Part shown: one piece after another, positions 35,401 through 43,561 of the stretch
Numbering within the stretch: the stretch's first letter is position 1
Layout: each line of letters opens with the position of its first letter
Source: an uncultured Anaerolineae bacterium
GTDB lineage: Bacteria; Chloroflexota; Anaerolineae; Anaerolineales; Villigracilaceae
NCBI GenBank assembly: GCA_903838415.1
Contig: CAILYI010000056.1
Coordinates: 1-64,000, forward strand
Length of the DNA stretch: 64,000 nt
Reading direction: 5' to 3'
Translations under genes and position numbers: made by a program
Notes under the pieces: generated by a model
What the model was told of the DNA's origin: nothing
Seen by the model: the letters and a program-made list of their open reading frames with translations, nothing else
Database searches by the model: none

Positions 35401-35545
35401 AGACCCAGGTAATCGCATCCAGCAGCGACGATTTCCCGGCGCCGTTATGCCCGGAGATGCAGGCCAGCTCGAAGGTGGTGAAATCGACCTCAACCGGATC
35501 GAGATAAGAAAGGAAGCCAGAAATTTTAAGACGAAGAGGAATCAT
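32450..35545 (-). CDS. sbcC: SbcC/Rad50-family nuclease ATPase subunit
   Basis: The product has 1031 residues. The Walker A is GHNGAGKSS (about 32-40). Long coiled coils flank a zinc hook CPLCGQPL with Cys502 and Cys505. Near the C-terminus are the ABC signature FSGGEAFRVNFAIRLALSE and the Walker B LVIDEGFGSQD. With SbcD it would form the hook-joined complex that opens DNA hairpins and trims ends. No sbcD gene lies within the window; the upstream neighbour is divergent. TAAAAT lies six bases before the ATG, consistent with a leaderless mRNA. Confidence 0.94.
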   Translation of the reverse strand: MIPLRLKISGFLSYLDPVEVDFTTFELACISGHNGAGKSSLLDAITWVLFGQARKRDDTLVNSASETAQVVFTFSYEENLYRVQRILTRGKSTLLEFQIQESERWRPLTEATSRATQARIESILRLDYDTFVNASFFLQGKADQFTQQKAGDRKRILSSILGLEMWEVYRERAAERRKAIERELDTLDGRLAEINAELGEEPARKVRLNELETELIRLRETRKTQELVMSTIKQAVESLQRQRELVEKLNGQIARGVNDLKTIETRELERAAERTTFAAIVSHENGILSAYQAWQAARAELETWNALADQFREQEKMRQEPLAKIGAEQARLEHERDDLMRRELETESQQSRVVQLESELSEVQKKLSELEAKLKVRSQLEQSQLVVARFREQAKLRQPPLTEINAERARLEQELKTLEKQGQLIETQQTALKKLQSDLDVSQGELSQVESQLAQRKELEQDAKDKKERQFMLKSGNDRLKLEMETLDERIKKLEIAAGAICPLCGQPLSAVERQNLIDSLRSEGKEKGDEFRKNKIELDTLVRDVSALEKEILGFGRVEKDHLFHITAVTKITERMDANRQAIAAWEEKEALRLVEIGNLLQSESFSLTARQNLARIDRELEAIGKALGVKAAGGQSIFETVEEKVQEIESGLSALQGFEEERIVHTTHATQLTEQSKALRAAIETWQGSGQPRLVEVAAMLETGNYSRAEREKLSAVDEHLKTLGYDAAAHDAVRQAEQAGRSTENDLRELESARAALVPLERELLDIQNQIKTHKIDLESQQTDYESARQSLTALQAKVPDLHEAERALWDAQERENMLMQEVGAARQKVTVLGELRTRKTSLESQRDQLAGDIGRHKTLERAFGKDGVPALLIEQALPQIEEKANELLDRLSNGTMNVRFVTQAEYKDKKRDDLKETLDIQISDGAGIRDYEMFSGGEAFRVNFAIRLALSEVLARRTGARLQTLVIDEGFGSQDAQGRQRLIEAINQVKADFSKILIITHLEELKEAFPNRIEVEKTARGSSVRVI

Positions 35546-35551
35546 AGGGAT

Positions 35552-35557
35552 ATTTTA
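35552..35557 (-). promoter_or_regulatory. -10 box of sbcC (leaderless type)
   Basis: TAAAAT on the minus strand is followed by ATCCCT and then ATG 35545. No ribosome-binding site is seen. Confidence 0.5.
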
Positions 35558-35586
35558 ACCGACGATGGGTTTCGCCGGAATTCGAC

Positions 35587-35615
35587 TTGCCCGGCGTGTA
35601 GACTGATGTTATCAT
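35587..35615 (+). promoter_or_regulatory. Promoter of the Thr/Pro-rich protein gene (leaderless type)
   Basis: A TTGCCC -35 (35587-35592), a 17-base spacer and a TATCAT -10 (35610-35615) are followed by ATTGGA and GTG. It lies back to back with the sbcC promoter. Confidence 0.5.
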
Positions 35616-35621
35616 ATTGGA

Positions 35622-36083
35622 GTGTTTAACGTTGATGAAGCTACCAGCCGCCGCCGCGCAACCCTGATTGGCATCATCCTTGCCACCATCCCGTGTTATT
35701 GCATCGGCTGGCTGGCATGGACGTTGACGCCAACCCCGGGGACAATCACGCCTACTATTACAATAACCGCCAGCGCAGCAACAACAGTCACGCCGCTGGT
35801 GATTCCCTCGTTGACCAACGGCCCATCCCCCACCCCCAGCCTGCTGACCGTTACTGCAACTTTTACGACGACTGTCACCTCCACCCCTACGATCACATTC
35901 ACACCGCCGCCATCGGCCACGTTCTTCACGCCCCCCACGCTGACAAATACTCCCAGCGTGACGCCGATTCCGCCCACCAGCACGTCAACCGCCACACCGG
36001 TGACGCCAAGTTTAACCCCGGTGCCGCCTACGCAGACCGCCACACTGGCTCCGTCTGAAACTCCCACGGCAGCCTCGCCTTAA
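35622..36083 (+). CDS. Membrane-anchored Thr/Pro-rich stalk protein
   Basis: The product has 153 residues from a GTG start. Residues 15-34 form one membrane anchor (LIGIILATIPCYCIGWLAW). The remainder is almost only Thr, Pro, Ser, Val and Ala in TPT/TPS repeats. Such tails are extended, lie outside the cell and are common O-glycosylation targets. There is no globular domain. It stands alone between divergent sbcC and the peptidase cluster, so its partner is unclear. All three frames of this stretch avoid stops, a side effect of the composition, but the anchor supports this frame. Confidence 0.6.
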   Translation: MFNVDEATSRRRATLIGIILATIPCYCIGWLAWTLTPTPGTITPTITITASAATTVTPLVIPSLTNGPSPTPSLLTVTATFTTTVTSTPTITFTPPPSATFFTPPTLTNTPSVTPIPPTSTSTATPVTPSLTPVPPTQTATLAPSETPTAASP

Positions 36084-36118
36084 CAAATCTTATATTCCTT
36101 TCAAGACTGGCCCAATCC

Positions 36119-37192
36119 ATGCCTGAAATTACCCCTTTGCTGAAATCCCTGTTATCCGTCTCTGGCCTTTCGGGCTATGAAACCCCCGCCGCTAAATTGA
36201 TTGAAGAAAAATGGCGGCCCCTGGTCGATGAGTTGACTGTTAGCCGCCTCGGCTCGTTGCATGGCCTGAAAAAAGGCTGCGGCGCCGAGAAACGTCCGTC
36301 GATCATGATCGCCACCCACATGGATGCCATCGGCCTGATGGTAACCCAGATCGTGGATGGCTTCCTGCATTTCACCCAGGTCGGCGGCATCGATCCGCGC
36401 ATCCTGCCCGGGACGCCGGTCACTGTCCATGCGACGGGCGGTGGCGAAACGGAAGAACTTTACGGGGTGGTGGCCCAGCCTCCAGCGCGGGCGCTGCCCG
36501 CCAGTGTGGGCGAAGGCCCGGTCGGTTTGAATGATTTACTCGTCGATGTTGGCCTGAGCGCCAAAGAAGCCGCCGCCAAAATCAACATTGGGGATTTGAT
36601 TTCATTCGCCACCGAACCGGTGGATTTGTCGGGAGACGTCATCTCCGGTCACACGCTTGATAACCGCGCTTCCGTCGCCGCGCTGACAGTGGCGCTGGAA
36701 GAACTCAAAGGCAAAATCCACGCCTGGGATGTGTGGGCGGTGGCAACCGTCCAGGAGGAAACCGTCTTTGGCGGCGCGTACACATCAGCGTTTGAGCTGC
36801 GTCCCGACCTGGCAATTGGCGTCGATGTGACTTTCGCCAAAGGCCCCGGCGCAACCGATTGGAGCACTTTTCCGCTCGGCAAAGGCCCCACGCTGGGATT
36901 CGGCCCCAACATCCACCCGCACTTGTTCAAAAAGTTCAAAGAACTGGCGGATCGACTCGAAATCCCCTACGCCGTGGAAATGGTTCCGCGCCACAGCGGC
37001 ACGGACACTTACGCCATGCAGGTGACTGCCGAGGGCATCCCGAGCATCGTGGTCGGCATTCCGCTGCGCTATATGCACACGCCGGTGGAAATGGTGGCGC
37101 TGAAGGATATCCAGCGCGCCGGGCGCATTCTGGCCGAGTTTATCGCCGCGCTCGAAGTGGATTTTGTTGAGAAAATTACCTGGGATGAATAA
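36119..37192 (+). CDS. M42 family metallopeptidase (first of three)
   Basis: The product has 357 residues. The binuclear metal site of M42/TET aminopeptidases is visible as THMDAIG (His about 67), HTLDNR, QEETVFGG, GVDVTFAKG and RYMHTPVEM. It lacks a signal peptide and is cytoplasmic. These enzymes form dodecameric tetrahedral shells that trim peptides from the N-terminus; some relatives are cellulases in name only. Two more M42 genes and an S51-type gene follow on the same strand, so the block is a peptide-degradation unit. Confidence 0.9.
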   Translation: MPEITPLLKSLLSVSGLSGYETPAAKLIEEKWRPLVDELTVSRLGSLHGLKKGCGAEKRPSIMIATHMDAIGLMVTQIVDGFLHFTQVGGIDPRILPGTPVTVHATGGGETEELYGVVAQPPARALPASVGEGPVGLNDLLVDVGLSAKEAAAKINIGDLISFATEPVDLSGDVISGHTLDNRASVAALTVALEELKGKIHAWDVWAVATVQEETVFGGAYTSAFELRPDLAIGVDVTFAKGPGATDWSTFPLGKGPTLGFGPNIHPHLFKKFKELADRLEIPYAVEMVPRHSGTDTYAMQVTAEGIPSIVVGIPLRYMHTPVEMVALKDIQRAGRILAEFIAALEVDFVEKITWDE

Positions 37193-37237
37193 ACAGACAA
37201 TGCGCGCCGCTTCACAAGCGTTGCGTAGGATGACATA

Positions 37238-38299
37238 ATGCCAAATATTTCAAATAATCAATTCAAATTGCTGGAAAAACTCTGCAACGCCATCGCTGTT
37301 TCGGGTGACGAAGGCGAGGTGCGCCAGATCGTATTGGAAGAAGTCAAGCCGTATGCCGATACCGTCAAAGTGGATGCGCTCGGCAGCGTGCTGGTGACAA
37401 AAGCCGGTAAAGCGCAGAACCGCGTCCGCGTGATGCTGGATGCCCATATGGACGAAATCGGCTTCATGCTGGTCAATGATGAGGGCGAGGGGCTGTTCCG
37501 CTTCGATACGATCGGCGGGATTGACGTGCGTTCACTGCCGGGCAAGCAAGTGCTGATCGGACGGAATAAAGTTCCCGGCGTGATTGGCGCGCGTCCCATC
37601 CACCTGACCACCGCGGAAGAACGCCAGAAAAAAATTCCGCTGGATGCTTTGCGGATTGACGTTGGGCCGGGCGGCTCGGGCAAAGTCAAAGTGGGCGATC
37701 GCGCTTCGTATGCCACCAAGTTCCGCCGCGTGGGCGCGTCATTTTTCGCGAAGTCGATTGACAATCGCATCGGCTGCGCGCTCTTGATCGACCTACTAAA
37801 AAACGCCCCAGACAATGTGGATTTGTGCCTGTCCTTTTCAGTGCAGGAAGAAATCGGCCTGCGCGGCGCAAAAGTGGCGGCGTTCGCGTTCAACCCCGAT
37901 CTGGCCATCGCCGTCGATTCGACGCCCGCCAACGATCTACCTGTCCATGACGGCGCGGAAAATACCTTCTACAACACCAAACTCGGCGCTGGCCCGGCCA
38001 TTTACACCTTCGACGCCGGGACTTTGAACGATCCGCGCCTGATTCGCTTCCTGACAGCGACGGCTGACGCAGCCAAAATCCCTTACCAGTTCCGTCAACC
38101 CGGCGGCGGCGGAACGGATGCCGGGGCAATCCACCGTCAACAAGGCGGCATCCCGACCATTTCCATTTCCGTGCCGCATCGTTACACCCACACCGCCATT
38201 TCGCTCTCGCGCGTGGATGACTGGAAGAACACCCTGGCGCTGCTACAAGCTGCGCTGACAGGCATCACGCCTGATTTGCTGGCGCAGGATCGGCGCTAG
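37238..38299 (+). CDS. M42 family metallopeptidase (second of three)
   Basis: The product has 353 residues. The conserved motifs are LDAHMDEIGFM, KSIDNRIGCAL, SVQEEIGLRGAK, AVDSTPAND and PHRYTHTAISL. It is clearly diverged from the first copy, with a different residue pattern around the metal-binding loops (SIDNR for TLDNR, DST for DVT). The paralogues therefore probably have different residue preferences. TAGGAT lies six bases before the ATG and contains AGGA, so it could be a -10 box or a weak ribosome-binding site. Confidence 0.9.
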   Translation: MPNISNNQFKLLEKLCNAIAVSGDEGEVRQIVLEEVKPYADTVKVDALGSVLVTKAGKAQNRVRVMLDAHMDEIGFMLVNDEGEGLFRFDTIGGIDVRSLPGKQVLIGRNKVPGVIGARPIHLTTAEERQKKIPLDALRIDVGPGGSGKVKVGDRASYATKFRRVGASFFAKSIDNRIGCALLIDLLKNAPDNVDLCLSFSVQEEIGLRGAKVAAFAFNPDLAIAVDSTPANDLPVHDGAENTFYNTKLGAGPAIYTFDAGTLNDPRLIRFLTATADAAKIPYQFRQPGGGGTDAGAIHRQQGGIPTISISVPHRYTHTAISLSRVDDWKNTLALLQAALTGITPDLLAQDRR

Positions 38300-38348
38300 C
38301 TCCCCCGGACGACGCTCACGCGTCCCGACTGCCTTACTGGTAAAACTC

Positions 38349-39068
38349 ATGAATGGATTAATTGCCCTGCTCGGTTCCGGTGAATACTTGCCGGTGATGA
38401 ACGAAACAGACAGCTACCTGCTCAAACAAACCGTGGGCAATGGCCGCATCCCGCGCGTGGTTTGTCTGCCGACCGCCGCGGGGTTAGAAAACGAAGAATC
38501 GGTTGCTCGCTGGAAACGCATGGGCGAAGAACATTTCCGCGCGCTGGGCAGCGACGTCAACGCCCTGCACATTACCAACCGCGCTGAAGCCGACGACCCG
38601 CTCAATGCATCCCTGATCGAACAGGCTGACTTGATCTATTTCTCCGGCGGCAATCCGTCTTATCTCTTCGAGACGATGCAAAACACCAAAGCCTGGGAGG
38701 CCGTTCTGAGCGCCACCGCACGCGGCGCCGCCTTTGCGGGCTGTTCGGCGGGCGCAATGTTCGTGGGCGGCTTCCTGCCTGATTTGCGCGGATTCAAAAT
38801 CCGGCAAAGGGAAGTCTTTGGGCTGCTGCCCAAGTCGCACATTTTTCCGCACTTCGACCGCATGGTGGCCTGGCGCGGCATCACCATTCCCATCCTGCAG
38901 CCGCTCATCCCTGAAGGTGAATACGCCCTCGGCCTGGATGAAGACACCGCGCTCGTCGGAAAATTGGGCGGACCGTGGCAGGTGATGGGCTGCCAGAGCG
39001 TCTACGTCATCACGAAAAATGAAATCAAGACCTACTCGACAGGTGAACAAGTCTCACTACCTGTTTAG
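38349..39068 (+). CDS. S51-type peptidase, cyanophycinase-like
   Basis: The product has 239 residues. It has the class-I glutamine-amidotransferase-like fold of peptidase E and cyanophycinase. The N-terminal strand is LIALLGSGEY, the nucleophile elbow is AGCSAGAM with Ser133, and IYFSGGNPSYLFE is the conserved glycine-rich loop. Cyanophycinases cut beta-aspartyl arginine units, while peptidase E removes N-terminal Asp. It sits between the second and third M42 genes, so it probably handles Asp-linked peptides that the M42 enzymes cannot. Confidence 0.8.
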   Translation: MNGLIALLGSGEYLPVMNETDSYLLKQTVGNGRIPRVVCLPTAAGLENEESVARWKRMGEEHFRALGSDVNALHITNRAEADDPLNASLIEQADLIYFSGGNPSYLFETMQNTKAWEAVLSATARGAAFAGCSAGAMFVGGFLPDLRGFKIRQREVFGLLPKSHIFPHFDRMVAWRGITIPILQPLIPEGEYALGLDEDTALVGKLGGPWQVMGCQSVYVITKNEIKTYSTGEQVSLPV

Positions 39069-39143
39069 CAAAAAACTCGTTGATTGCCATTCGCATGTTT
39101 CAACCAGAGTTTCTCGAGTGAATAAAAACAAAGGAAACGAATT

Positions 39144-40130
39144 ATGAAATCACTCATCCAAAAACTGACCGACACATTCTCCCCTTCCGGCTACGAATCC
39201 GCCATCCGCGACGTGATCCGCGCGGAAGTGGAACCGCTCGCCGATGAAATCCGTGTGGACGCCCTGGGTAATCTCATCGTCCGCAAAGGCAGCGGCGGCA
39301 AGAAAATCATGATCGCCGCCCACATGGACGAAATCGGCATTATCGCCACCCACATCGACGAAAACGGCTTTGTGCGTTTCACCGGCATCGGCGGCGTTTA
39401 TCCGCGCAACCTGCCCGGCGGGCGCGTGCGCTTTTTCAACGGCACCCCTGGCGTCATCGCCATGGAACCGATGGACAAGAGCACCGAATCCCAGCCACTG
39501 GAAAAATGCTATATCGACGTCGGCGCCACAAGCAACAAAAACCATCCCATCAAAATCGGCGACGTCGCCGCCTTCGAGCGTCCTTTCCTCGATATGGGCG
39601 ACAGGCTCGTCGCAAAATCGATGGATGACCGCATCGGCTGCGCCGTGGCCATTGAAGCCCTGCGCGCGCTCAAATCCACCCCGCACGAAATCTACTTCGT
39701 CTTCACCACCCAGGAAGAAGTCGGCACGCGCGGCGCAGAAACTTCGGCTTACGGCATCGACCCCGAACTGGGTTTTTCGATCGACGTGACCGCCTGGGGC
39801 GACACGCCCGGCCAAAAAGGCTTCAGCATGAATTTGGGCAAAGGCCCGGCCATCAAAATCAAAGATAGCGGCATGCTCTCCGACCCGCGCATCGTCAACT
39901 GGATGATCAAAACCGCCGAAAAAGCCAAACTACCCTACCAGCGCGAAGTGCTGCTGGGCGGCAGCACCGACGCGCGCGCCATGCAACTCGTCCGCGCCGG
40001 TGTCCCCGTCGGTTGCATCTCGATCCCATGCCGCTACGTTCACAGCCCCAGCGAAATGGTCGATTTCAACGACGTGCAAAACGCCGTCAAATTGATCGTG
40101 AACCTGCTGTCAAACCCGGTGGATTTGTAA
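39144..40130 (+). CDS. M42 family metallopeptidase (third of three)
   Basis: The product has 328 residues, with AAAGGA before the ATG. The motifs are IAAHMDEIGII, KSMDDRIGCAV, TTQEEVGTRGAE, SIDVTAWGD and PCRYVHSPSEM. It is the shortest of the three paralogues and closest to the classical M42 pattern. A good terminator hairpin lies 25 bases beyond the stop, so the peptidase block ends here. Confidence 0.92.
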   Translation: MKSLIQKLTDTFSPSGYESAIRDVIRAEVEPLADEIRVDALGNLIVRKGSGGKKIMIAAHMDEIGIIATHIDENGFVRFTGIGGVYPRNLPGGRVRFFNGTPGVIAMEPMDKSTESQPLEKCYIDVGATSNKNHPIKIGDVAAFERPFLDMGDRLVAKSMDDRIGCAVAIEALRALKSTPHEIYFVFTTQEEVGTRGAETSAYGIDPELGFSIDVTAWGDTPGQKGFSMNLGKGPAIKIKDSGMLSDPRIVNWMIKTAEKAKLPYQREVLLGGSTDARAMQLVRAGVPVGCISIPCRYVHSPSEMVDFNDVQNAVKLIVNLLSNPVDL

Positions 40131-40154
40131 ATTTAAGGATGATCGAATCAACTC

Positions 40155-40191
40155 AAACGCCCGAGCGCTTGTTCCGCGCCCGGGCGTTTTC
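40155..40191. terminator. Terminator after the M42 block
   Basis: Stem AAACGCCCG / CGGGCGTTT extended inward by GCGC / GCGC across one A-C mismatch, with a 7-base loop, followed by TC on plus. It lies between converging genes and can serve both strands. Confidence 0.75.
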
Positions 40192-40243
40192 TTATCTGAA
40201 ACATTTTCCAGCCGGATTTTTTCGACCCGCAGCCGTCTGACCG

Positions 40244-40756
40244 TTAAAGCCAAATCCACAACAGCCACAGACCGATCATCCCTGCGCCGATTGCAAAAAG
40301 CGCCAGGACCGTCCAACCGAAACCGATCAACCAACCTTTGGCCGAATCAAACGCCCCGCGCGGATTGCGCAGCCGCCAGTATTCCGCGCCATACAAAGCC
40401 AGCGGAGTGATCAAAAGCGCCGCAAATGGCGTCAGAAACAGGCTGGAGATTAGTCCCGCCACGTAGCCGATGCCAATTGACTTCCACGGCGTGCCGGTTT
40501 CGCGCAGCTTGCGGGCAATGATGATGTTATCCACCACGCTGCCAATCACCATCAAAATGGTAATCAGGGCAAACAGAAACCAATCCCAGCCGCCCATTTT
40601 CCCGATAAAGGCCTGAAAAAGGGCAAAAGCCAGGGCCGAAAGCCAGATGATCGCGATCCCCGGAAAGATGGGAATGACCAGCCCAATCAACCCGACCAGC
40701 ATAAAGGTCAGGGTGATCCATTGGGCGAGGAATTCAATCCAGAGTGCGGGAGTCAT
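40244..40756 (-). CDS. DUF456 membrane protein
   Basis: The product has 170 residues from ATG 40756. It has about five hydrophobic segments, with the DUF456 hallmarks VGLIGLVIPIFPGIAIIWL and VIGSVVDNIIIARKL, and small glycine-rich helices. Function is unknown for the family. It begins 14 bases after the serS stop, so it is likely cotranscribed with serS from the T-box promoter. Confidence 0.8.
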   Translation of the reverse strand: MTPALWIEFLAQWITLTFMLVGLIGLVIPIFPGIAIIWLSALAFALFQAFIGKMGGWDWFLFALITILMVIGSVVDNIIIARKLRETGTPWKSIGIGYVAGLISSLFLTPFAALLITPLALYGAEYWRLRNPRGAFDSAKGWLIGFGWTVLALFAIGAGMIGLWLLWIWL

Positions 40757-40770
40757 GTCGGAAAGGCTGT

Positions 40771-42042
40771 TTACCGAATGACATCCACGCCGCCCATCCA
40801 CGGGCGCAGCGCTTCGGGCACGATGATGGAACCATCAGCCTGCTGGTAATTTTCCATGACGGCGATCAGGGTGCGGGGTAGACCGAGTCCCGAGCCGTTG
40901 AGCGTATGCAGCAGACGCACTTTGCCGCCATCCGTCGGGCGATACTTGATATTGGCGCGCCGCGATTGGAAATCGGTATCGTTCGAAATCGACGAAACTT
41001 CCAGCCATTCGTCACAGCCCGGCGCCCAGACTTCCAGGTCATAGGTCATGGTGGCGCCGAAACCGATATCGCCGGTGCAAAGCTGCTTGACTCGGTAGGT
41101 CAGTCCCAGCCCGGCGCAGGTTTCCTCGGCATCCTTGAGCATTTTCTGGTGGAGGGCTTCCGATTCTTCCGGCTTGCTGTAGATATACATCTCCACCTTA
41201 TCAAACTGATGACCGCGCTTGATGCCGCGCACGTCACGTCCGGCACTCATTTTTTCGCGGCGGAAACAGGGAGTGTAGGCGGTGTAAAAGCGCGGCAGGC
41301 TGGCTTCATCGAGAATTTCGTCCATGTGCAGGCCGGTCAGCGGAATTTCGGCGGTGGGGACGAAGTAGTAATCTTCCTCGATGTCGCGGTAGAGATTATC
41401 GGCGAATTTGGGCAGCTGCCCGGCGCCGTAGACGGTGGCCGTCTTGACCATAAATGGCAGGTATTGCTCGCGGTAGCCCTGACCTCGCGTGTGCAGGTCG
41501 AGCATCCAGGCGATCAAGGCGCGCTGCAGCCGCGCGCCTGCGCCGCTCAGCACGTAGAAGCGCGAACCGGTCAGCTTGGTGCCGCGCTCAAAGTCGATGA
41601 TGCCCAGCGCCGGGCCAAGTTCCCAGTGGGGTTTCGGCTGAAACTCAAACTGTTTCTGCTCGCCCACCACCTTGATGACAATGTTTTCGCTGTCATCCTT
41701 GCCATAGGGCGTGCGCGCATCAGGGATGTTGGGGATGATGTCGACCAGCGCTTTGAGCCGGGCATCAACATCGGCCACTTCCTTATCCAGAGCGGCGATT
41801 TTATCGCCGACGATGCGCATTGCCTCGACTTTGACCTGGCGTTCCTGCGCATCTTTCATCTTGCCGATTTCTTTCGAAACAGCATTGCGCTCGGCCTTGA
41901 GCGCTTCCACTTCGATGAGCAGGGCGCGGCGTTGTTCATCCAGTTTCAGGATGCCGTCGACCGGCGCGGGGCTGTCCTGGCGGTCTGTCAGTGCCTTGCG
42001 GACAATATCGGGGTTTTCGCGGATCAAATTGATGTCTAACAT
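40771..42042 (-). CDS. serS: Seryl-tRNA synthetase
   Basis: The product has 423 residues. The ATG at 42042 follows AGGAGG by seven bases. An N-terminal antiparallel coiled coil (about 25-105) binds the long arm of tRNA-Ser. Class II motifs include [19 protein letters not shown], the motif 2 loop [20 protein letters not shown], and motif 3 [19 protein letters not shown]. It charges tRNA-Ser in the cytoplasm. Expression is probably controlled by the T-box leader directly upstream. Confidence 0.97.
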   Translation of the reverse strand: MLDINLIRENPDIVRKALTDRQDSPAPVDGILKLDEQRRALLIEVEALKAERNAVSKEIGKMKDAQERQVKVEAMRIVGDKIAALDKEVADVDARLKALVDIIPNIPDARTPYGKDDSENIVIKVVGEQKQFEFQPKPHWELGPALGIIDFERGTKLTGSRFYVLSGAGARLQRALIAWMLDLHTRGQGYREQYLPFMVKTATVYGAGQLPKFADNLYRDIEEDYYFVPTAEIPLTGLHMDEILDEASLPRFYTAYTPCFRREKMSAGRDVRGIKRGHQFDKVEMYIYSKPEESEALHQKMLKDAEETCAGLGLTYRVKQLCTGDIGFGATMTYDLEVWAPGCDEWLEVSSISNDTDFQSRRANIKYRPTDGGKVRLLHTLNGSGLGLPRTLIAVMENYQQADGSIIVPEALRPWMGGVDVIR

Positions 42043-42357
42043 GGGAGTACCTCCTGTAGGTGGAAAAGAAATACCGCCCCTCCTGTGCAGGACGAGGGGC
42101 GGCTCGTGGTACCACCTGCGTTTACTGCCCCTGGTGCGGCAGTCTCGGTTTCGGCTGTAACGGGCTGCCCCGGCTCTCTTACGATGACGCTGGTGGCGGC
42201 ATCCCTGCGAGAGCGACTGCCCTGTGGTAAGTTCAGGGCACCGAAGGGGATTTCTCTGCTTTCCTTGCCGTCTCGCACCTATCCCATGCATTGCGGGGGA
42301 CAACCGGCGGCTCTCTGAAAGGTGAGACAGTTACTTGTCTTCGGGTTCGCGTTGGCA
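42043..42357 (-). promoter_or_regulatory. T-box riboswitch leader of serS
   Basis: The minus-strand leader of about 310 bases contains the T-box core AGGTGGTACCACG (complement of 42105-42117). Just downstream is a terminator hairpin: GAGGGGCGG-type arms at 42074-42082 and 42094-42102 with an 11-base loop, then TATTTCTTTT. The core lies next to and partly competes with this stem, as expected for antiterminator/terminator switching. Upstream structured sequence, with GGTGCGAGAC and GCAGAGAAA elements, fits stem I. Uncharged tRNA-Ser should stabilise the antiterminator and allow serS transcription. I could not assign the specifier codon with confidence. Confidence 0.88.
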
Positions 42358-42363
42358 ATTTAG

Positions 42364-42391
42364 ATTATACGCGCCTGGAACTTTGTGTCAA
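42364..42391 (-). promoter_or_regulatory. Consensus housekeeping promoter of serS
   Basis: On the minus strand TTGACA (42391-42386), a 16-base spacer and TATAAT (42369-42364) are perfect hexamers. Transcription should start near 42357, at the beginning of the T-box leader. Confidence 0.82.
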
Positions 42392-42403
42392 GGAGTTTAA
42401 ATT

Positions 42404-43525
42404 TCATTTCCATTGCTTCGCCATCTCAATCCGTTCGCCGAGCGGCGGATGTGTGTAGAAAAGGAATACGACCCATTTTTCGGGCTCGATTTCGCCCAAA
42501 TTCTGGTTGGCGAGACGGGTAAAAGCCGAGGCGAAGTCTTCCTTTTTGCCGGTCACTTGCAGAGAATATCCGTCGGCCAGGCGTTCGCGCCAGCGGGAGA
42601 AGCCGTTTTGGAGCGGCATGGTCAGCAGTCCGTACAGGCTGATGATTAATGTCAGCGCCGGGAAGGCAGCCACATCGGCCACGCTGGTGAAACCGAAATA
42701 ACCCACAGCCCAATTCAATGCCAGTGAAGCGAGATACAGGCCCAGGGCAGTGACGAAAGTCCCGAAAGCCATCAGAAACGGGATATCCTTGTTGACATGA
42801 TGCCCCAGTTCGTGCGCCAAAACCGTCTCGATTTCATCCGGAGTAAATTCATTGATCAGCGTATCGCCCAAAATGATGCGACGCGTGCTGCCGATGCCGG
42901 TCAGCGCGGCGTTGGCAGCCTTGGTGCGGCGCGAAACGTCAAACTTGTAGACGCCCTTGACCCGCGTATTGGCTTTTTCGGCCAGTTTCATCAGGCGGTC
43001 AGCCAGTTCGGCGTGTTCGTCACCGAGCGGAACGAATTTGTTGAACAACGGCATAATCAGAACCGGCGCGAGGTTGGCGAGAACAACCTGGAAAACGAGC
43101 AATCCGCCCGCGGCCCACAGCCACCATAACGGCCCGGTGACGCGCAGCGCCAGGTAAAGCAGCTCGATCAGAAGCAGTCCGAGCGGCAGGCTGATGGCCA
43201 ACCCCTTAAGCTGATCGATGATCCAATCTTTGAGGGTCTGGTTGGATTGATCGAAGCGGTGCGGCAGGATGAAGCCGGTGTAATATTCGAGCGGCAGGTC
43301 AACCAGGGTGGAGATGCCGCTAAATATCACGACAAAGGCCGGGACAAGCAGCCAGTCGTTGCTGGTGAAGCCGATCAGCCACTGACGCAGGCCAATCGCC
43401 CAGCCGAAGGCCAGCCAGGCCAGGGTATAGGCCAGACTGTAAGCGGTTTCAACCAGCCACAGGCGGCGTTTGATGCGCGCGTATTCTTTGGCTTGTTTTT
43501 GTTTTTCGAGGTCAAGAGTTGTCAT
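42404..43525 (-). CDS. M48 family metallopeptidase, Ste24/CAAX-protease-like
   Basis: The product has 373 residues with six to seven membrane helices. The zinc motif LAHELGHHVNKD is near residue 236, with the third ligand region RERLADGYSLQ. The layout and FDVSRRTKAANAALTGIG match Ste24-type intramembrane proteases rather than HtpX. Bacterial members are thought to act in membrane protein turnover. The -10/-35 of serS lies just beyond its stop. Confidence 0.9.
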   Translation of the reverse strand: MTTLDLEKQKQAKEYARIKRRLWLVETAYSLAYTLAWLAFGWAIGLRQWLIGFTSNDWLLVPAFVVIFSGISTLVDLPLEYYTGFILPHRFDQSNQTLKDWIIDQLKGLAISLPLGLLLIELLYLALRVTGPLWWLWAAGGLLVFQVVLANLAPVLIMPLFNKFVPLGDEHAELADRLMKLAEKANTRVKGVYKFDVSRRTKAANAALTGIGSTRRIILGDTLINEFTPDEIETVLAHELGHHVNKDIPFLMAFGTFVTALGLYLASLALNWAVGYFGFTSVADVAAFPALTLIISLYGLLTMPLQNGFSRWRERLADGYSLQVTGKKEDFASAFTRLANQNLGEIEPEKWVVFLFYTHPPLGERIEMAKQWK

Positions 43526-43561
43526 AGGGATTCCGTCTGGTAGTTTTTTTGAGTAAGTTTG

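Noticed and set aside
33191-35629. Two long plus-strand frames opposite sbcC
   Set aside because: They are mirror frames of the coiled-coil coding sequence of sbcC, whose Walker, hook and signature motifs are intact on the minus strand.
40906-42039. Long plus-strand frame of 377 codons opposite serS
   Set aside because: serS has complete class II synthetase motifs, an SD sequence and a T-box leader; the antisense frame has a low-complexity shadow composition.
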